A stretch of DNA of 11,343 nucleotides from Thermohalobaculum sp035527255. Its GTDB lineage: Bacteria > Pseudomonadota > Alphaproteobacteria > Rhodobacterales > Rhodobacteraceae. Below are positions 1-6,093 of the stretch, piece after piece (the first letter of the stretch is position 1; each line of letters starts with the position of its first letter). Below the pieces are notes generated by a model. It did not search any database. It was not told the DNA's origin and saw only the letters and a list, made by a program, of their open reading frames with translations. Position numbers and translations under genes: made by a program. Where the stretch lies: the NCBI GenBank assembly GCA_035527255.1, contig DATLAW010000302.1, forward strand, positions 1 to 11,343, read 5' to 3'.

Positions 1-458
1 ATGGCGCCGAGGTCATGGCCGAGATCCGGGCCCGATTTGGCGACGAGCCCACCTATATAATGGCCGAACCTGGCCGTGGCCTGGTCGCCGAAGCCGGGGT
101 GATCGCCGCGGAGGTACTGCTGGTCAGTCGAAAGCGCGCAACAGACATCGCCCGATGGGTTTATCTGGATATCGGACGGTTCTCTGGGCTGGCCGAGACC
201 GAGGGCGAGGCGATCCGCTATCAATTCGAAACCACCGCCGATGGCGACGACGCCGGCCGCTGTGAAACCGGGCCGTGCATCCTGGCGGGGCCAAGCTGCG
301 ATTCAGCTGATGTGTTGTATGAGAAGCGCCCGGTCCAATTGCCGCTTGCGCTGAAGGCCGGCGATCGGGTGCGTATTCTCGCCTGCGGCGCCTATACCAC
401 TACCTATGCCAGCATCGGCTTCAATGGCTTCCCGCCACTGGATGTGATCTGCATCTGA
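1..458 (+). CDS. Ornithine/lysine-type PLP decarboxylase, C-terminal part (5' end outside window)
   Basis: The frame is open from position 3 and runs in from upstream, so this is the C-terminal part (about 150 residues) of a larger protein. It matches the C-terminal beta-barrel of fold-type III PLP decarboxylases, which make putrescine or cadaverine from ornithine or lysine in the cytosol. Visible motifs are AEPGRG near the start (the EPGR phosphate-binding element), then GPSCDSADVLYE, where the Cys codon at 297-299 is the catalytic cysteine that the partner subunit's active site uses in this family, and the C-terminal GAYTTTYAS...FNGF segment that contacts PLP across the dimer. Substrate choice between ornithine and lysine cannot be settled without the N-terminal half. 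The stop is TGA at 456-458. No clear terminator hairpin follows. Downstream lies a membrane protein with a spermidine-synthase fold, a possible but unproven polyamine link. Confidence 0.9.
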   Translation, partial: GAEVMAEIRARFGDEPTYIMAEPGRGLVAEAGVIAAEVLLVSRKRATDIARWVYLDIGRFSGLAETEGEAIRYQFETTADGDDAGRCETGPCILAGPSCDSADVLYEKRPVQLPLALKAGDRVRILACGAYTTTYASIGFNGFPPLDVICI

Positions 459-785
459 CCGGGCGCTGGGTCGTGCGCTCCTGGTGCCGGGGCTAACGCG
501 CAGAATTGCTGGCGCTGGTCCAGGGGCGAATCACTGAATTGTGCTCAAGGGAATCGGTACAACCTAGAAGAGAACCGGAACGGTCCAGAAATATGCACGC
601 ATAGCGTGTATGATCGTCATAATAGTTCAAATATTGATCCATTTTTCAATCGGTAGTTGAATAAAACCATACGGCTACAACCGGATAACGCATTGATTTA
701 TCACTAGTACCTGTGAAAAGTAGCTTTTTACCACTACTCAACCGCACTAGACTCCGACACCAAAATGAGTAATGCTTAATTCAAG

Positions 786-799
786 GGTCGATGTCGACC
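786..799. repeat. Perfect 6-bp inverted repeat (dyad)
   Basis: GGTCGA, two bases, TCGACC. The two arms are perfect reverse complements, which gives a compact dyad such as a dimeric regulator could bind. It sits at the right edge of the AT-rich block. There is no adjacent gene start that would make it an obvious operator, so any role is unproven. Confidence 0.4.
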
Positions 800-817
800 A
801 TGTGTGAGTATGTGTGA
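800..817. repeat. Direct repeat of ATGTGTGA with 10-bp period
   Basis: ATGTGTGA occurs at 800-807 and again at 810-817, one helical turn apart, immediately after the 786-799 dyad. The spacing is suggestive of protein binding on one face of the helix, but two 8-mers are weak evidence. Confidence 0.35.
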
Positions 818-1022
818 TGAATTCGTGTTGCTACTATAACCTTCTTAGGAACCGAACTGGAGCGCTGTCTCCCGTCACTATTGTTCCGTTCGCCAGCATC
901 ACTCTGACAACCGCCACCGCGCCCGATCTAGTCCGGCAGAAGTCCGAACGCGCCAACCCTCGGGAAGCGCTCAATCCGGATTTACTTGCCACCGCCGTCT
1001 TGTCGCAGAGGGTGAAAGCCGA

Positions 1023-1049
1023 GCCAGTCGTAAGCAAGCCAGTCGTAAG
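1023..1049. repeat. Two-copy tandem repeat, 15-bp period
   Basis: GCCAGTCGTAAG occurs at 1023-1034 and 1038-1049, with a shorter partial echo (TCGTAA) directly after the second copy. It lies about 50 bp upstream of the small gene starting at 1101. It could be simple slippage or a regulator site. Confidence 0.5.
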
Positions 1050-1090
1050 ATCGTAACCCCAAAATATCTGTATCGTAGCGTTCAAACTAT

Positions 1091-1094
1091 GGAG
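1091..1094 (+). promoter_or_regulatory. Shine-Dalgarno GGAG deciding the start at 1101
   Basis: GGAG lies 6 nt before the ATG at 1101. The in-frame ATG at 1089 overlaps this site and has no comparable motif in front of it, so 1101 is the preferred start. Confidence 0.55.
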
Positions 1095-1100
1095 CCCCAA

Positions 1101-1397
1101 ATGTCTGATGTTATGCAATTCGCTCAAAATTATCGCGACCAACTGAAAGCCGAGATTGTCAAGGTAGATGAGTTCTTCAGATTCGCCGAGACATTGATGA
1201 ACGAGAGCAACTCTGAGCGCCGCTCGATCTCGATCCTGTCAGATGCGACCAGCCATTCAATGTCCTCCGGGCAACCGGTTGAAATGCTGTCACGCTCCTC
1301 AGTCAACGGAAACGCAGCCACGCCGAGCAAGGCCAATTCGTCCCTCAGGACAATCGGTGCGGTGTCACTGTTCCGAGGTACTTTCGGCGCCAACTAG
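1101..1397 (+). CDS. Small uncharacterised protein (98 aa)
   Basis: I do not recognise a named family. The product is 98 residues from the ATG at 1101, which has a well-placed GGAG; an ATG at 1089 would add four residues. Residues 1 to about 37 look like a charged amphipathic helix (MSDVMQFAQNYRDQLKAEIV, then KVDEFFRFAETL), as in small cytosolic dimerising proteins. The middle is rich in Ser, Asn and Thr and probably disordered. The chain ends in a hydrophobic and basic tail, SLFRGTFGAN. There is no signal peptide or membrane helix. It stands alone, with non-coding DNA on both sides, upstream of the membrane spermidine-synthase-like gene. Antisense open frames across it look less protein-like. 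The ribosome binding site and coherent N-terminal helix favour a real gene, but the less ordered second half leaves doubt. Confidence 0.5.
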   Translation: MSDVMQFAQNYRDQLKAEIVKVDEFFRFAETLMNESNSERRSISILSDATSHSMSSGQPVEMLSRSSVNGNAATPSKANSSLRTIGAVSLFRGTFGAN

Positions 1398-1601
1398 CGC
1401 GACGGCAACGCGAGCGCCCCGCCCGAAAGGCTGAGCTATCGATCGGAGCATTCTCGCATAGATGTAGCTGGAGCGCGGGGCGTGCCATAAACTCTGCGTA
1501 TGGCGTCTGGTCAATCCGCCGACGCGCAGACCATGAGGGCTGTGCTGGCGATCCGACACGCGCCAAACATAGCCAATTGGCGGAAGGGTGCGCCTCGGCC
1601 G

Positions 1602-1631
1602 CAAATTGTTGCGGGCCACAAATTGTTGCGG
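1602..1631. repeat. Direct repeat CAAATTGTTGCGG, two copies, 17-bp period
   Basis: The 13-mer CAAATTGTTGCGG occurs at 1602-1614 and exactly again at 1619-1631, with 4 bp (GCCA) between. It ends one base before a TTGACA hexamer at 1633. Two exact copies at that position look like a possible activator or repressor binding site for the gene starting at 1699, although simple duplication is also possible. Confidence 0.6.
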
Positions 1632-1632
1632 A

Positions 1633-1662
1633 TTGACACTGCGACTCCCGTCTCGATAGGAT
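1633..1662 (+). promoter_or_regulatory. Possible sigma-70 promoter for the membrane protein gene
   Basis: TTGACA at 1633-1638 is a perfect -35 hexamer. TAGGAT at 1657-1662 matches the -10 consensus at 4 of 6 positions with an 18-bp spacer. Transcription would begin near 1669, giving a leader of about 30 nt before the ATG at 1699. This is a pattern call only. Confidence 0.4.
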
Positions 1663-1671
1663 TCCTAAATC

Positions 1672-1678
1672 AAGGAGA
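1672..1678 (+). promoter_or_regulatory. Shine-Dalgarno-like AAGGAGA, unusually far from the ATG
   Basis: AAGGAGA at 1672-1678 is a near-ideal ribosome binding site, but the first in-frame ATG is at 1699, 20 nt later. No ATG, GTG or TTG lies in frame between them; the in-frame codon nearest the usual distance is ATA at 1681, only 2 nt after the motif. A weak GGGA at 1692-1695 sits 3 nt before the ATG. Confidence 0.45.
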
Positions 1679-1698
1679 CCATATCGAGCGCGGGAAAC

Positions 1699-4188
1699 AT
1701 GCACAAAGAACAATCCGGAGTCGCAACGCAGAGAGTCGCGTTTTTCATTGGTTTATTTATTATCGCTGCGTCTATTCTTAGCGCCCAGATTCTACAAACC
1801 CGCATCCTCTCAGTGATGTCGTATTATTTTTTGGCGTTCTTCACGATCAGCATGGCGATGTTCGGAATGACCGCCGGGGCGCTGATCCTGTATTTTCTGG
1901 ACCGGCATTTCCCGCGCGAACGTTTCTACGAGCGGTTATCGCTTCTCTCGGGCATCTATGCGCTGGCCCTGATCCTGAGTTGGATCATGCTGATCACCAC
2001 GGCGGCGAATTTTGAGCCGGAATTGCCATTCCTGACCATAGTCGTTTTGTTAAAACTGATTATCGCACTGATTCCTCCCTATATCGTCGGCGGGCTGATC
2101 GTGTCGTTGGCATTGACCCGCAGCCCGTTTCCGGTCGGCACGACCTATGCCGTTGATCTGATCGGCGCGGCGTCGGGATGTTTTCTCGTTCTCGGGTTGA
2201 TGGGGGTCTATGATGGAGTGAGTGCACTCTTGGCGATCGCCGCCCTGGGCACCGTCGGCGCATTTTTCTTCAAGATCGCGGACGTCACCGAGACACTGCG
2301 GCGAAGCCCGGGCGCGCGCATCTCGGTCGCTGTATATGTCTGGCCGATTGTGCTGACCGCCGCGGTTCTGTTTGCCGCCGATCTAAATGCCTCTCTCTAT
2401 CCATACGGGGTGCGCATCACGACCGTAAAAGGTCAGATTCAGCGTTTGCAAGCAATCGACGGTATCTTCTGGAACTCGTTTTCACGGATCGATATCGGTG
2501 CGGCCAAGGATAGCATACCCTCCGTCTCGGGCCCTTCCCCGCGATTCCACAACGAGTGGACGACGCTGATCAACCAACGCCACCTGCAGATCGACGGCGA
2601 TGCCAGCACGGCACTTTACCGTTTCGAAGGCAGCCGCGACGAGCTTGCCTTCCTGAGATTCGACGTAACGACACTGGCCTACAGCATCCGGAATGCGGGC
2701 AAGGCGGCGGTGATCGGCATTGGTGGAGGGCGCGATGCCCTGTCAGCCTATCACTTCGGTTTCGACGATATCACCGGCATCGATATCAACCCGATCTTCA
2801 TCGACAATCTGGAACGGCGCTATGCTGACTATAACCGGGTCGCCGCGCTGCCTGGGGTGAAGCTTCATGTGGACGAAGCGCGGAGCTGGTTCACCCGGAC
2901 GCCGGAGCGTTTCGACCTGATCCAGATGAGCCTGATCGATACCTGGGCGGCAACCGGCGAAGGCGCCTACTCGCTGACCGAGAATGGCCTCTACACCATC
3001 GAGGCCTGGAAGGTTTTTCTCGGCAGGTTGACGGATACCGGGGTCTACACGGTTTCGCGATGGTACGCGCCGGAGAATCCGGGCGAGACGGGGCGGCTGA
3101 TCTCGCTGGCAAAGGCAGCGCTTTTCAGCCTGGGGGTCGAGAATCCGAACCAGCATCTCTATCTGGCCGCATCCGCGTCTCTGGCGACCCTGGTGGTGTC
3201 GCGCGCGCCACTAACGAACGCCGAGATAGCAGGGCTGACGGAAACCAGTCGTGAGATGCAGTATCGGCCGCTGCTGGTGCCCGGTGTTGCGTCCGAGAAC
3301 CCCGTTATCCGGCGGATTCAGGACGCCGGGTCAATTGATGCATTGTTCGATTTGTCGGACGCCGATGTTCTGGACTACAGCCCGCCAACCGACAGTCGGC
3401 CGTTTTTTTTCAACCAGCTCCGGCTTTCCGATCTGCCAAACTATCTGCGGGGCGAGTATCAATTCTCGACCGGGGTCGCCAGAGGGAATCTCATCTCGAC
3501 CTTGGTGCTGGCGATCATCATCGTGGTGTCCTTCGTGGTGGTCATGGCGACAATTGTGGTGCCCACCCTGCCGGTGCTGGCGACGGTTCCGGCTGGGCTG
3601 GCACTGCTCGGCAGCGGCTATTTCTTCCTGATCGGCACGGGCTTCATGTTTGTCGAGATTGGGCTGATGCAACGGCTGTCGATTTTCTTGGGCCATCCGG
3701 TTTATGGCTTGGCGATCGCGCTGGCAGGGATCATCCTCTCAACCGGTCTGGGCAGCGCACTGTCGGAGCGGGTGGTCCTGTCGACCGGCTCCCGGCTGGC
3801 AGTCTGGAGCGTTGTGACCGCCGGATATATCGGCGCCCTTCCGTTCGTGTTTCCGACACTGGTCGACGCACTGGCTGGCACCGACCTCTATGTCCGCGGG
3901 GCGGTTTCGCTGTTAGTGATCCTGCCAGCCGGGTTGGCGATGGGCTTCGGCTTTCCCACAGGAATGCGCTTGGCTTCGGCCATTGACGTCCGCCCAACGC
4001 CGTGGTTCTGGGCCGTCAACGGGGCCGCGGGCGTATTCGCCTCAGGCCTCAGCGTCGGGATCGGTACCTTCGTTTCGGTCGATGCGACACTGTGGTCAGG
4101 CGCCGCCGCCTATCTGCTGTTGTTGCCGGTCGCGGTGAGCATGGGCGCAATCCAGTCCGGGAGGGTGCATGCCGAAGCGGTAGCCTGA
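1699..4188 (+). CDS. Membrane-embedded spermidine-synthase-like protein (829 aa)
   Basis: Domain order: an N-terminal block of about six to seven membrane helices (roughly residues 10-230), a cytosolic Rossmann domain (about 240-560), and a C-terminal block of about six to seven helices (about 597-825). The central domain is of the spermidine synthase/SAM-methyltransferase type: AVIGIGGGRDAL at 337-348 is the glycine-rich nucleotide loop, GIDINP at 360-365 holds the acidic ribose-binding residue (D362), VDEARSW at 391-397 corresponds to the adenine-contact segment, and FDLIQMSLIDTW at 405-416 aligns with the catalytic strand. The C-terminal helices carry GTGFMFVEIGLMQRLSIFLG and WAVNGAAGVFAS, typical of large fused membrane members of this superfamily. 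Two catalytic Asp positions of real aminopropyltransferases appear replaced (R345, S411), so the substrate is uncertain. The gene stands alone, convergent with the Rieske gene. Confidence 0.85.
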   Translation: MHKEQSGVATQRVAFFIGLFIIAASILSAQILQTRILSVMSYYFLAFFTISMAMFGMTAGALILYFLDRHFPRERFYERLSLLSGIYALALILSWIMLITTAANFEPELPFLTIVVLLKLIIALIPPYIVGGLIVSLALTRSPFPVGTTYAVDLIGAASGCFLVLGLMGVYDGVSALLAIAALGTVGAFFFKIADVTETLRRSPGARISVAVYVWPIVLTAAVLFAADLNASLYPYGVRITTVKGQIQRLQAIDGIFWNSFSRIDIGAAKDSIPSVSGPSPRFHNEWTTLINQRHLQIDGDASTALYRFEGSRDELAFLRFDVTTLAYSIRNAGKAAVIGIGGGRDALSAYHFGFDDITGIDINPIFIDNLERRYADYNRVAALPGVKLHVDEARSWFTRTPERFDLIQMSLIDTWAATGEGAYSLTENGLYTIEAWKVFLGRLTDTGVYTVSRWYAPENPGETGRLISLAKAALFSLGVENPNQHLYLAASASLATLVVSRAPLTNAEIAGLTETSREMQYRPLLVPGVASENPVIRRIQDAGSIDALFDLSDADVLDYSPPTDSRPFFFNQLRLSDLPNYLRGEYQFSTGVARGNLISTLVLAIIIVVSFVVVMATIVVPTLPVLATVPAGLALLGSGYFFLIGTGFMFVEIGLMQRLSIFLGHPVYGLAIALAGIILSTGLGSALSERVVLSTGSRLAVWSVVTAGYIGALPFVFPTLVDALAGTDLYVRGAVSLLVILPAGLAMGFGFPTGMRLASAIDVRPTPWFWAVNGAAGVFASGLSVGIGTFVSVDATLWSGAAAYLLLLPVAVSMGAIQSGRVHAEAVA

Positions 4189-4246
4189 CTCGCAAAAAAG
4201 GGCACGCCAACGGCTGGCCCAGGTGCGAATTCCGCAGCCCGCAGGT

Positions 4247-4264
4247 TGAGCGAAGCGTTGCTCA
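4247..4264. terminator. Small hairpin between convergent genes
   Basis: TGAGCGA (4247-4253), loop AGCG, TTGCTCA (4258-4264) form a 7-bp stem including one G-T pair. It lies in the 80-bp gap between the stop codons of the convergent membrane protein and Rieske genes. No T-run follows on either strand, so intrinsic termination is doubtful. Confidence 0.3.
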
Positions 4265-4268
4265 TCAA

Positions 4269-5282
4269 TCAATCCGTCGCCCCGCCCAACGCCGCCCGAA
4301 CCCGGTTCTGGAACCACGCCACGCCCTGCTCGTGGCGCGGGCTGAGCGGGCCGGGTGCATAGCCGCCGGAGGCGTAGTTTTTCTGAGTTTCGACACAGAT
4401 CTCGAAGTCTTCCTCGAGCACGGCGATGTTGCGGGCAATGGTGTCTTCCCGGGCCGGGCGCGCTGCCTCGGAGGTGTCGGCGAAGTAGAAGTGGTAGATC
4501 AGCTCGGTCCGGTCCGGCCCCAGCGGATTGATCCGCGAGGCGTTCATGCCACCATCGAAAAGCGACAGGGTCCAGTTCGGCCACATCCACAGCCATTTGC
4601 CGCGATAGAACAGCCCCTCACGCGGTGGTGCTGTCATGCGCACCAGATTGTCGTGAGCGGTGGTCTCGAAATGCTCGAAGTCGATGGCCTGGAAGAACGC
4701 CGGGTGGATGCCGGGGATGTGGTAGCCCTCGACGAAATTGTCGGTGTAGGTCTTCCAGTTGGCATCGAATACCAGGCGCCGCTCGGCGACCATATGGAAG
4801 GTCTCGATCGGCTCGCCCGCGAGTTGGGGGATGGTGGCGCCAAGTTGCGCCGCCAGCGGCTCGATGGGATTTATGGCGACGAACACCAGGCCGCGCCAGG
4901 TCTCGACGCTGATCGGCGTCAATGGCCAGTCGGTCATATCGAACCCCGGCTCCTTGCCGAACCACGGCGTGCGAAGTAAGCTGCCGTCGAGGCCGTAGAC
5001 CCAGTTGTGGTACGGGCAGCGGATCATGGCACACTCGCCCTCGCCCTCGTCCAACAGACGGGCGCCACGGTGACGGCAGACATTGCGGAAGGCACGGAGC
5101 ACGCCGTCGCCGCCGCGGATCGCAAAGACTTTGGCCCCGGCCATCTCGGTGGCGAGGTAGGCGCCGGGTGCGTCAAGGCGCGCTGCCGGGCCGAGCATCT
5201 GCCAATGCGACCAGAAGATTTCCTCGCACTCACGGGCATAAGTGGCGGGGTCTGTGTATAGGTCGGGATCTAGGTTGCGCAT
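4269..5282 (-). CDS. Rieske [2Fe-2S] non-haem iron oxygenase, alpha subunit (337 aa)
   Basis: Oxygenase component that uses O2 and electrons from a separate reductase to hydroxylate an organic substrate. The Rieske domain has C69-R-H71 and C89-x2-H92, the 2Fe-2S ligands. The catalytic domain has NFVEGYHIPGIH at 182-193, giving Fe ligands H188 and H193 with bridging acid E185, and EEDFE around D292 as third ligand. A Glu bridge, rather than the Asp of classical aromatic-ring dioxygenases, and the late EEDFEICVETQ segment recall the quaternary-amine oxygenases (choline, carnitine or glycine betaine monooxygenase type), so an aliphatic amine substrate is plausible but unproven. The start at 5282 has GGAG 8 nt upstream, and MRNLDPDLYTDP is a normal family N-terminus; an open frame continues up to 5450 but reads like non-coding sequence. 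The length is slightly short for the family. No reductase or beta subunit gene is visible nearby. Confidence 0.9.
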   Translation of the reverse strand: MRNLDPDLYTDPATYARECEEIFWSHWQMLGPAARLDAPGAYLATEMAGAKVFAIRGGDGVLRAFRNVCRHRGARLLDEGEGECAMIRCPYHNWVYGLDGSLLRTPWFGKEPGFDMTDWPLTPISVETWRGLVFVAINPIEPLAAQLGATIPQLAGEPIETFHMVAERRLVFDANWKTYTDNFVEGYHIPGIHPAFFQAIDFEHFETTAHDNLVRMTAPPREGLFYRGKWLWMWPNWTLSLFDGGMNASRINPLGPDRTELIYHFYFADTSEAARPAREDTIARNIAVLEEDFEICVETQKNYASGGYAPGPLSPRHEQGVAWFQNRVRAALGGATD

Positions 5283-5290
5283 GGCGGCGG

Positions 5291-5294
5291 CTCC
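5291..5294 (-). promoter_or_regulatory. Shine-Dalgarno GGAG fixing the Rieske start
   Basis: On the minus strand GGAG lies 8 nt before the ATG at 5282, supporting this start over upstream in-frame candidates in the extended open frame. Confidence 0.55.
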
Positions 5295-5448
5295 GGTCGG
5301 GACTGCAAAGCTGGCATGACGATAAGCGCAGGGTTGGACGTCAGGCAATCGATAGTGGAGTGGCGGGTCTGATCGACTGTGAATTCTCTCGCCACCGGAT
5401 GCCGACCCGACTTGCCTTTCGATGCGTCGCCGGGCATGGTCCGCCACC

Positions 5449-6093
5449 ATGACCCAACAGCTACCCTACTCTGCCATCAAGGAATGCTTCCGCCGCTTGG
5501 GCGAGATCCAGCCTGAGCCGAAGGGCGAGCTGGATCATGTGAACGCCTATACCCTGTTGGTCGCCGTGGCGCTGAGCGCCCAGGCCACCGACAAGGGCGT
5601 CAATAAGGCAACGCGGGCACTGTTCGAGGTTGCCGACACGCCGGCCAAGATGCTGGCGCTGGGCGAGGACGCCGTGATCGAGCACATTCGCACCATCGGC
5701 CTGTTTCGCAACAAGGCGAAGAACGTGATGCGGCTGTCGCAAATCCTGATCGACGATTTTGGCGGCGAGGTGCCCTCTAGCCGGGCGGCATTGGCGTCAC
5801 TGCCGGGGGTCGGGCGCAAAACCGCCAATGTGGTCCTCAACATGTGGTGGCGCCATCCCGCGCAAGCCGTCGACACCCACATATTCCGGGTTGGCAACCG
5901 CACTGGTATTGCACCCGGCAAGGACGTGGTCGCGGTCGAGCGCGCCATCGAGGACAATGTGCCTGCCGAATTCGCGCTGCACGCCCATCACTGGATGATC
6001 CTGCATGGACGCTATACCTGCGTTGCCCGAAAACCGAAATGCGACGATTGCCCGATCAGCGACATCTGTTTGTATGAGGAAGAGACTGCATGA
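5449..6093 (+). CDS. nth: Endonuclease III (DNA glycosylase/AP lyase)
   Basis: Base-excision repair enzyme that removes oxidised pyrimidines and cleaves at abasic sites. It has 214 residues from ATG 5449, close to the roughly 211 of E. coli Nth. The SAQATD segment is at 43-48, the helix-hairpin-helix LPGVGRKTANVVL at 118-130 holds catalytic Lys K124, and VDTH at 141-144 holds catalytic Asp D142. The C-terminal [4Fe-4S] ligands follow the exact family spacing C191-x6-C198-x2-C201-x5-C207. All key residues are present, so it should be active. An in-frame ATG at 5422 would add nine Arg-rich residues; neither start has a clear Shine-Dalgarno, and 5449 gives the family-like N-terminus. It is divergent from the Rieske gene with a 166-bp gap. 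Its stop overlaps the start of the next gene (ATGA), so the two are probably co-transcribed and translationally coupled. Confidence 0.97.
   Translation: MTQQLPYSAIKECFRRLGEIQPEPKGELDHVNAYTLLVAVALSAQATDKGVNKATRALFEVADTPAKMLALGEDAVIEHIRTIGLFRNKAKNVMRLSQILIDDFGGEVPSSRAALASLPGVGRKTANVVLNMWWRHPAQAVDTHIFRVGNRTGIAPGKDVVAVERAIEDNVPAEFALHAHHWMILHGRYTCVARKPKCDDCPISDICLYEEETA

Larger units (their letters stand above)
459..1100. other. Intergenic stretch, partly AT-rich, no supported gene
   Basis: About 640 bp without a convincing gene. The first 110 bp are GC-rich like the flanking genes. Roughly 580-815 is clearly richer in A and T than its surroundings and has stops in all frames. From about 850 the composition returns to GC-rich. 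Open frames at 814-1056 (+) and 834-1142 (-) lie here but have no recognisable domain, no good ribosome binding site and unusual composition, so I do not call them genes. The stretch holds a 14-bp dyad (786-799), an 8-bp direct repeat (800-817) and a short tandem repeat (1023-1049), listed separately. Confidence 0.6.
1398..1698. other. Intergenic stretch with repeat pair and possible promoter
   Basis: About 300 bp between the small ORF and the membrane protein gene. Open frames on both strands cross it (for example 1345-1713 on the minus strand and 1500-1781 on the plus strand), but none gives a recognisable protein or a good start. Its right end contains a repeated 13-mer, a possible promoter and a strong Shine-Dalgarno-like sequence, listed separately. 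Confidence 0.55.

Noticed and set aside
814..1142. Open frames of 80 codons (+, 814-1056) and 102 codons (-, 834-1142)
   Set aside because: No recognisable domain, no good ribosome binding site, and low-complexity or basic composition. They overlap each other and one overlaps the better supported gene at 1101.
1415..1482. Complementary 8-mers CGCCCCGC (1415-1422) and GCGGGGCG (1475-1482) as a terminator
   Set aside because: The arms are 52 bp apart, GC-rich by chance composition, and no T-run follows.
1345..1781. Open frames on both strands across 1345-1781
   Set aside because: Cys/Arg-rich or odd composition without motifs; they overlap the small gene or the start of the membrane protein gene and contain the likely promoter.
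4002..4979. 325-codon plus-strand open frame
   Set aside because: It is the antisense shadow of the Rieske gene and the end of the membrane protein gene. The Rieske frame has all metal ligands.
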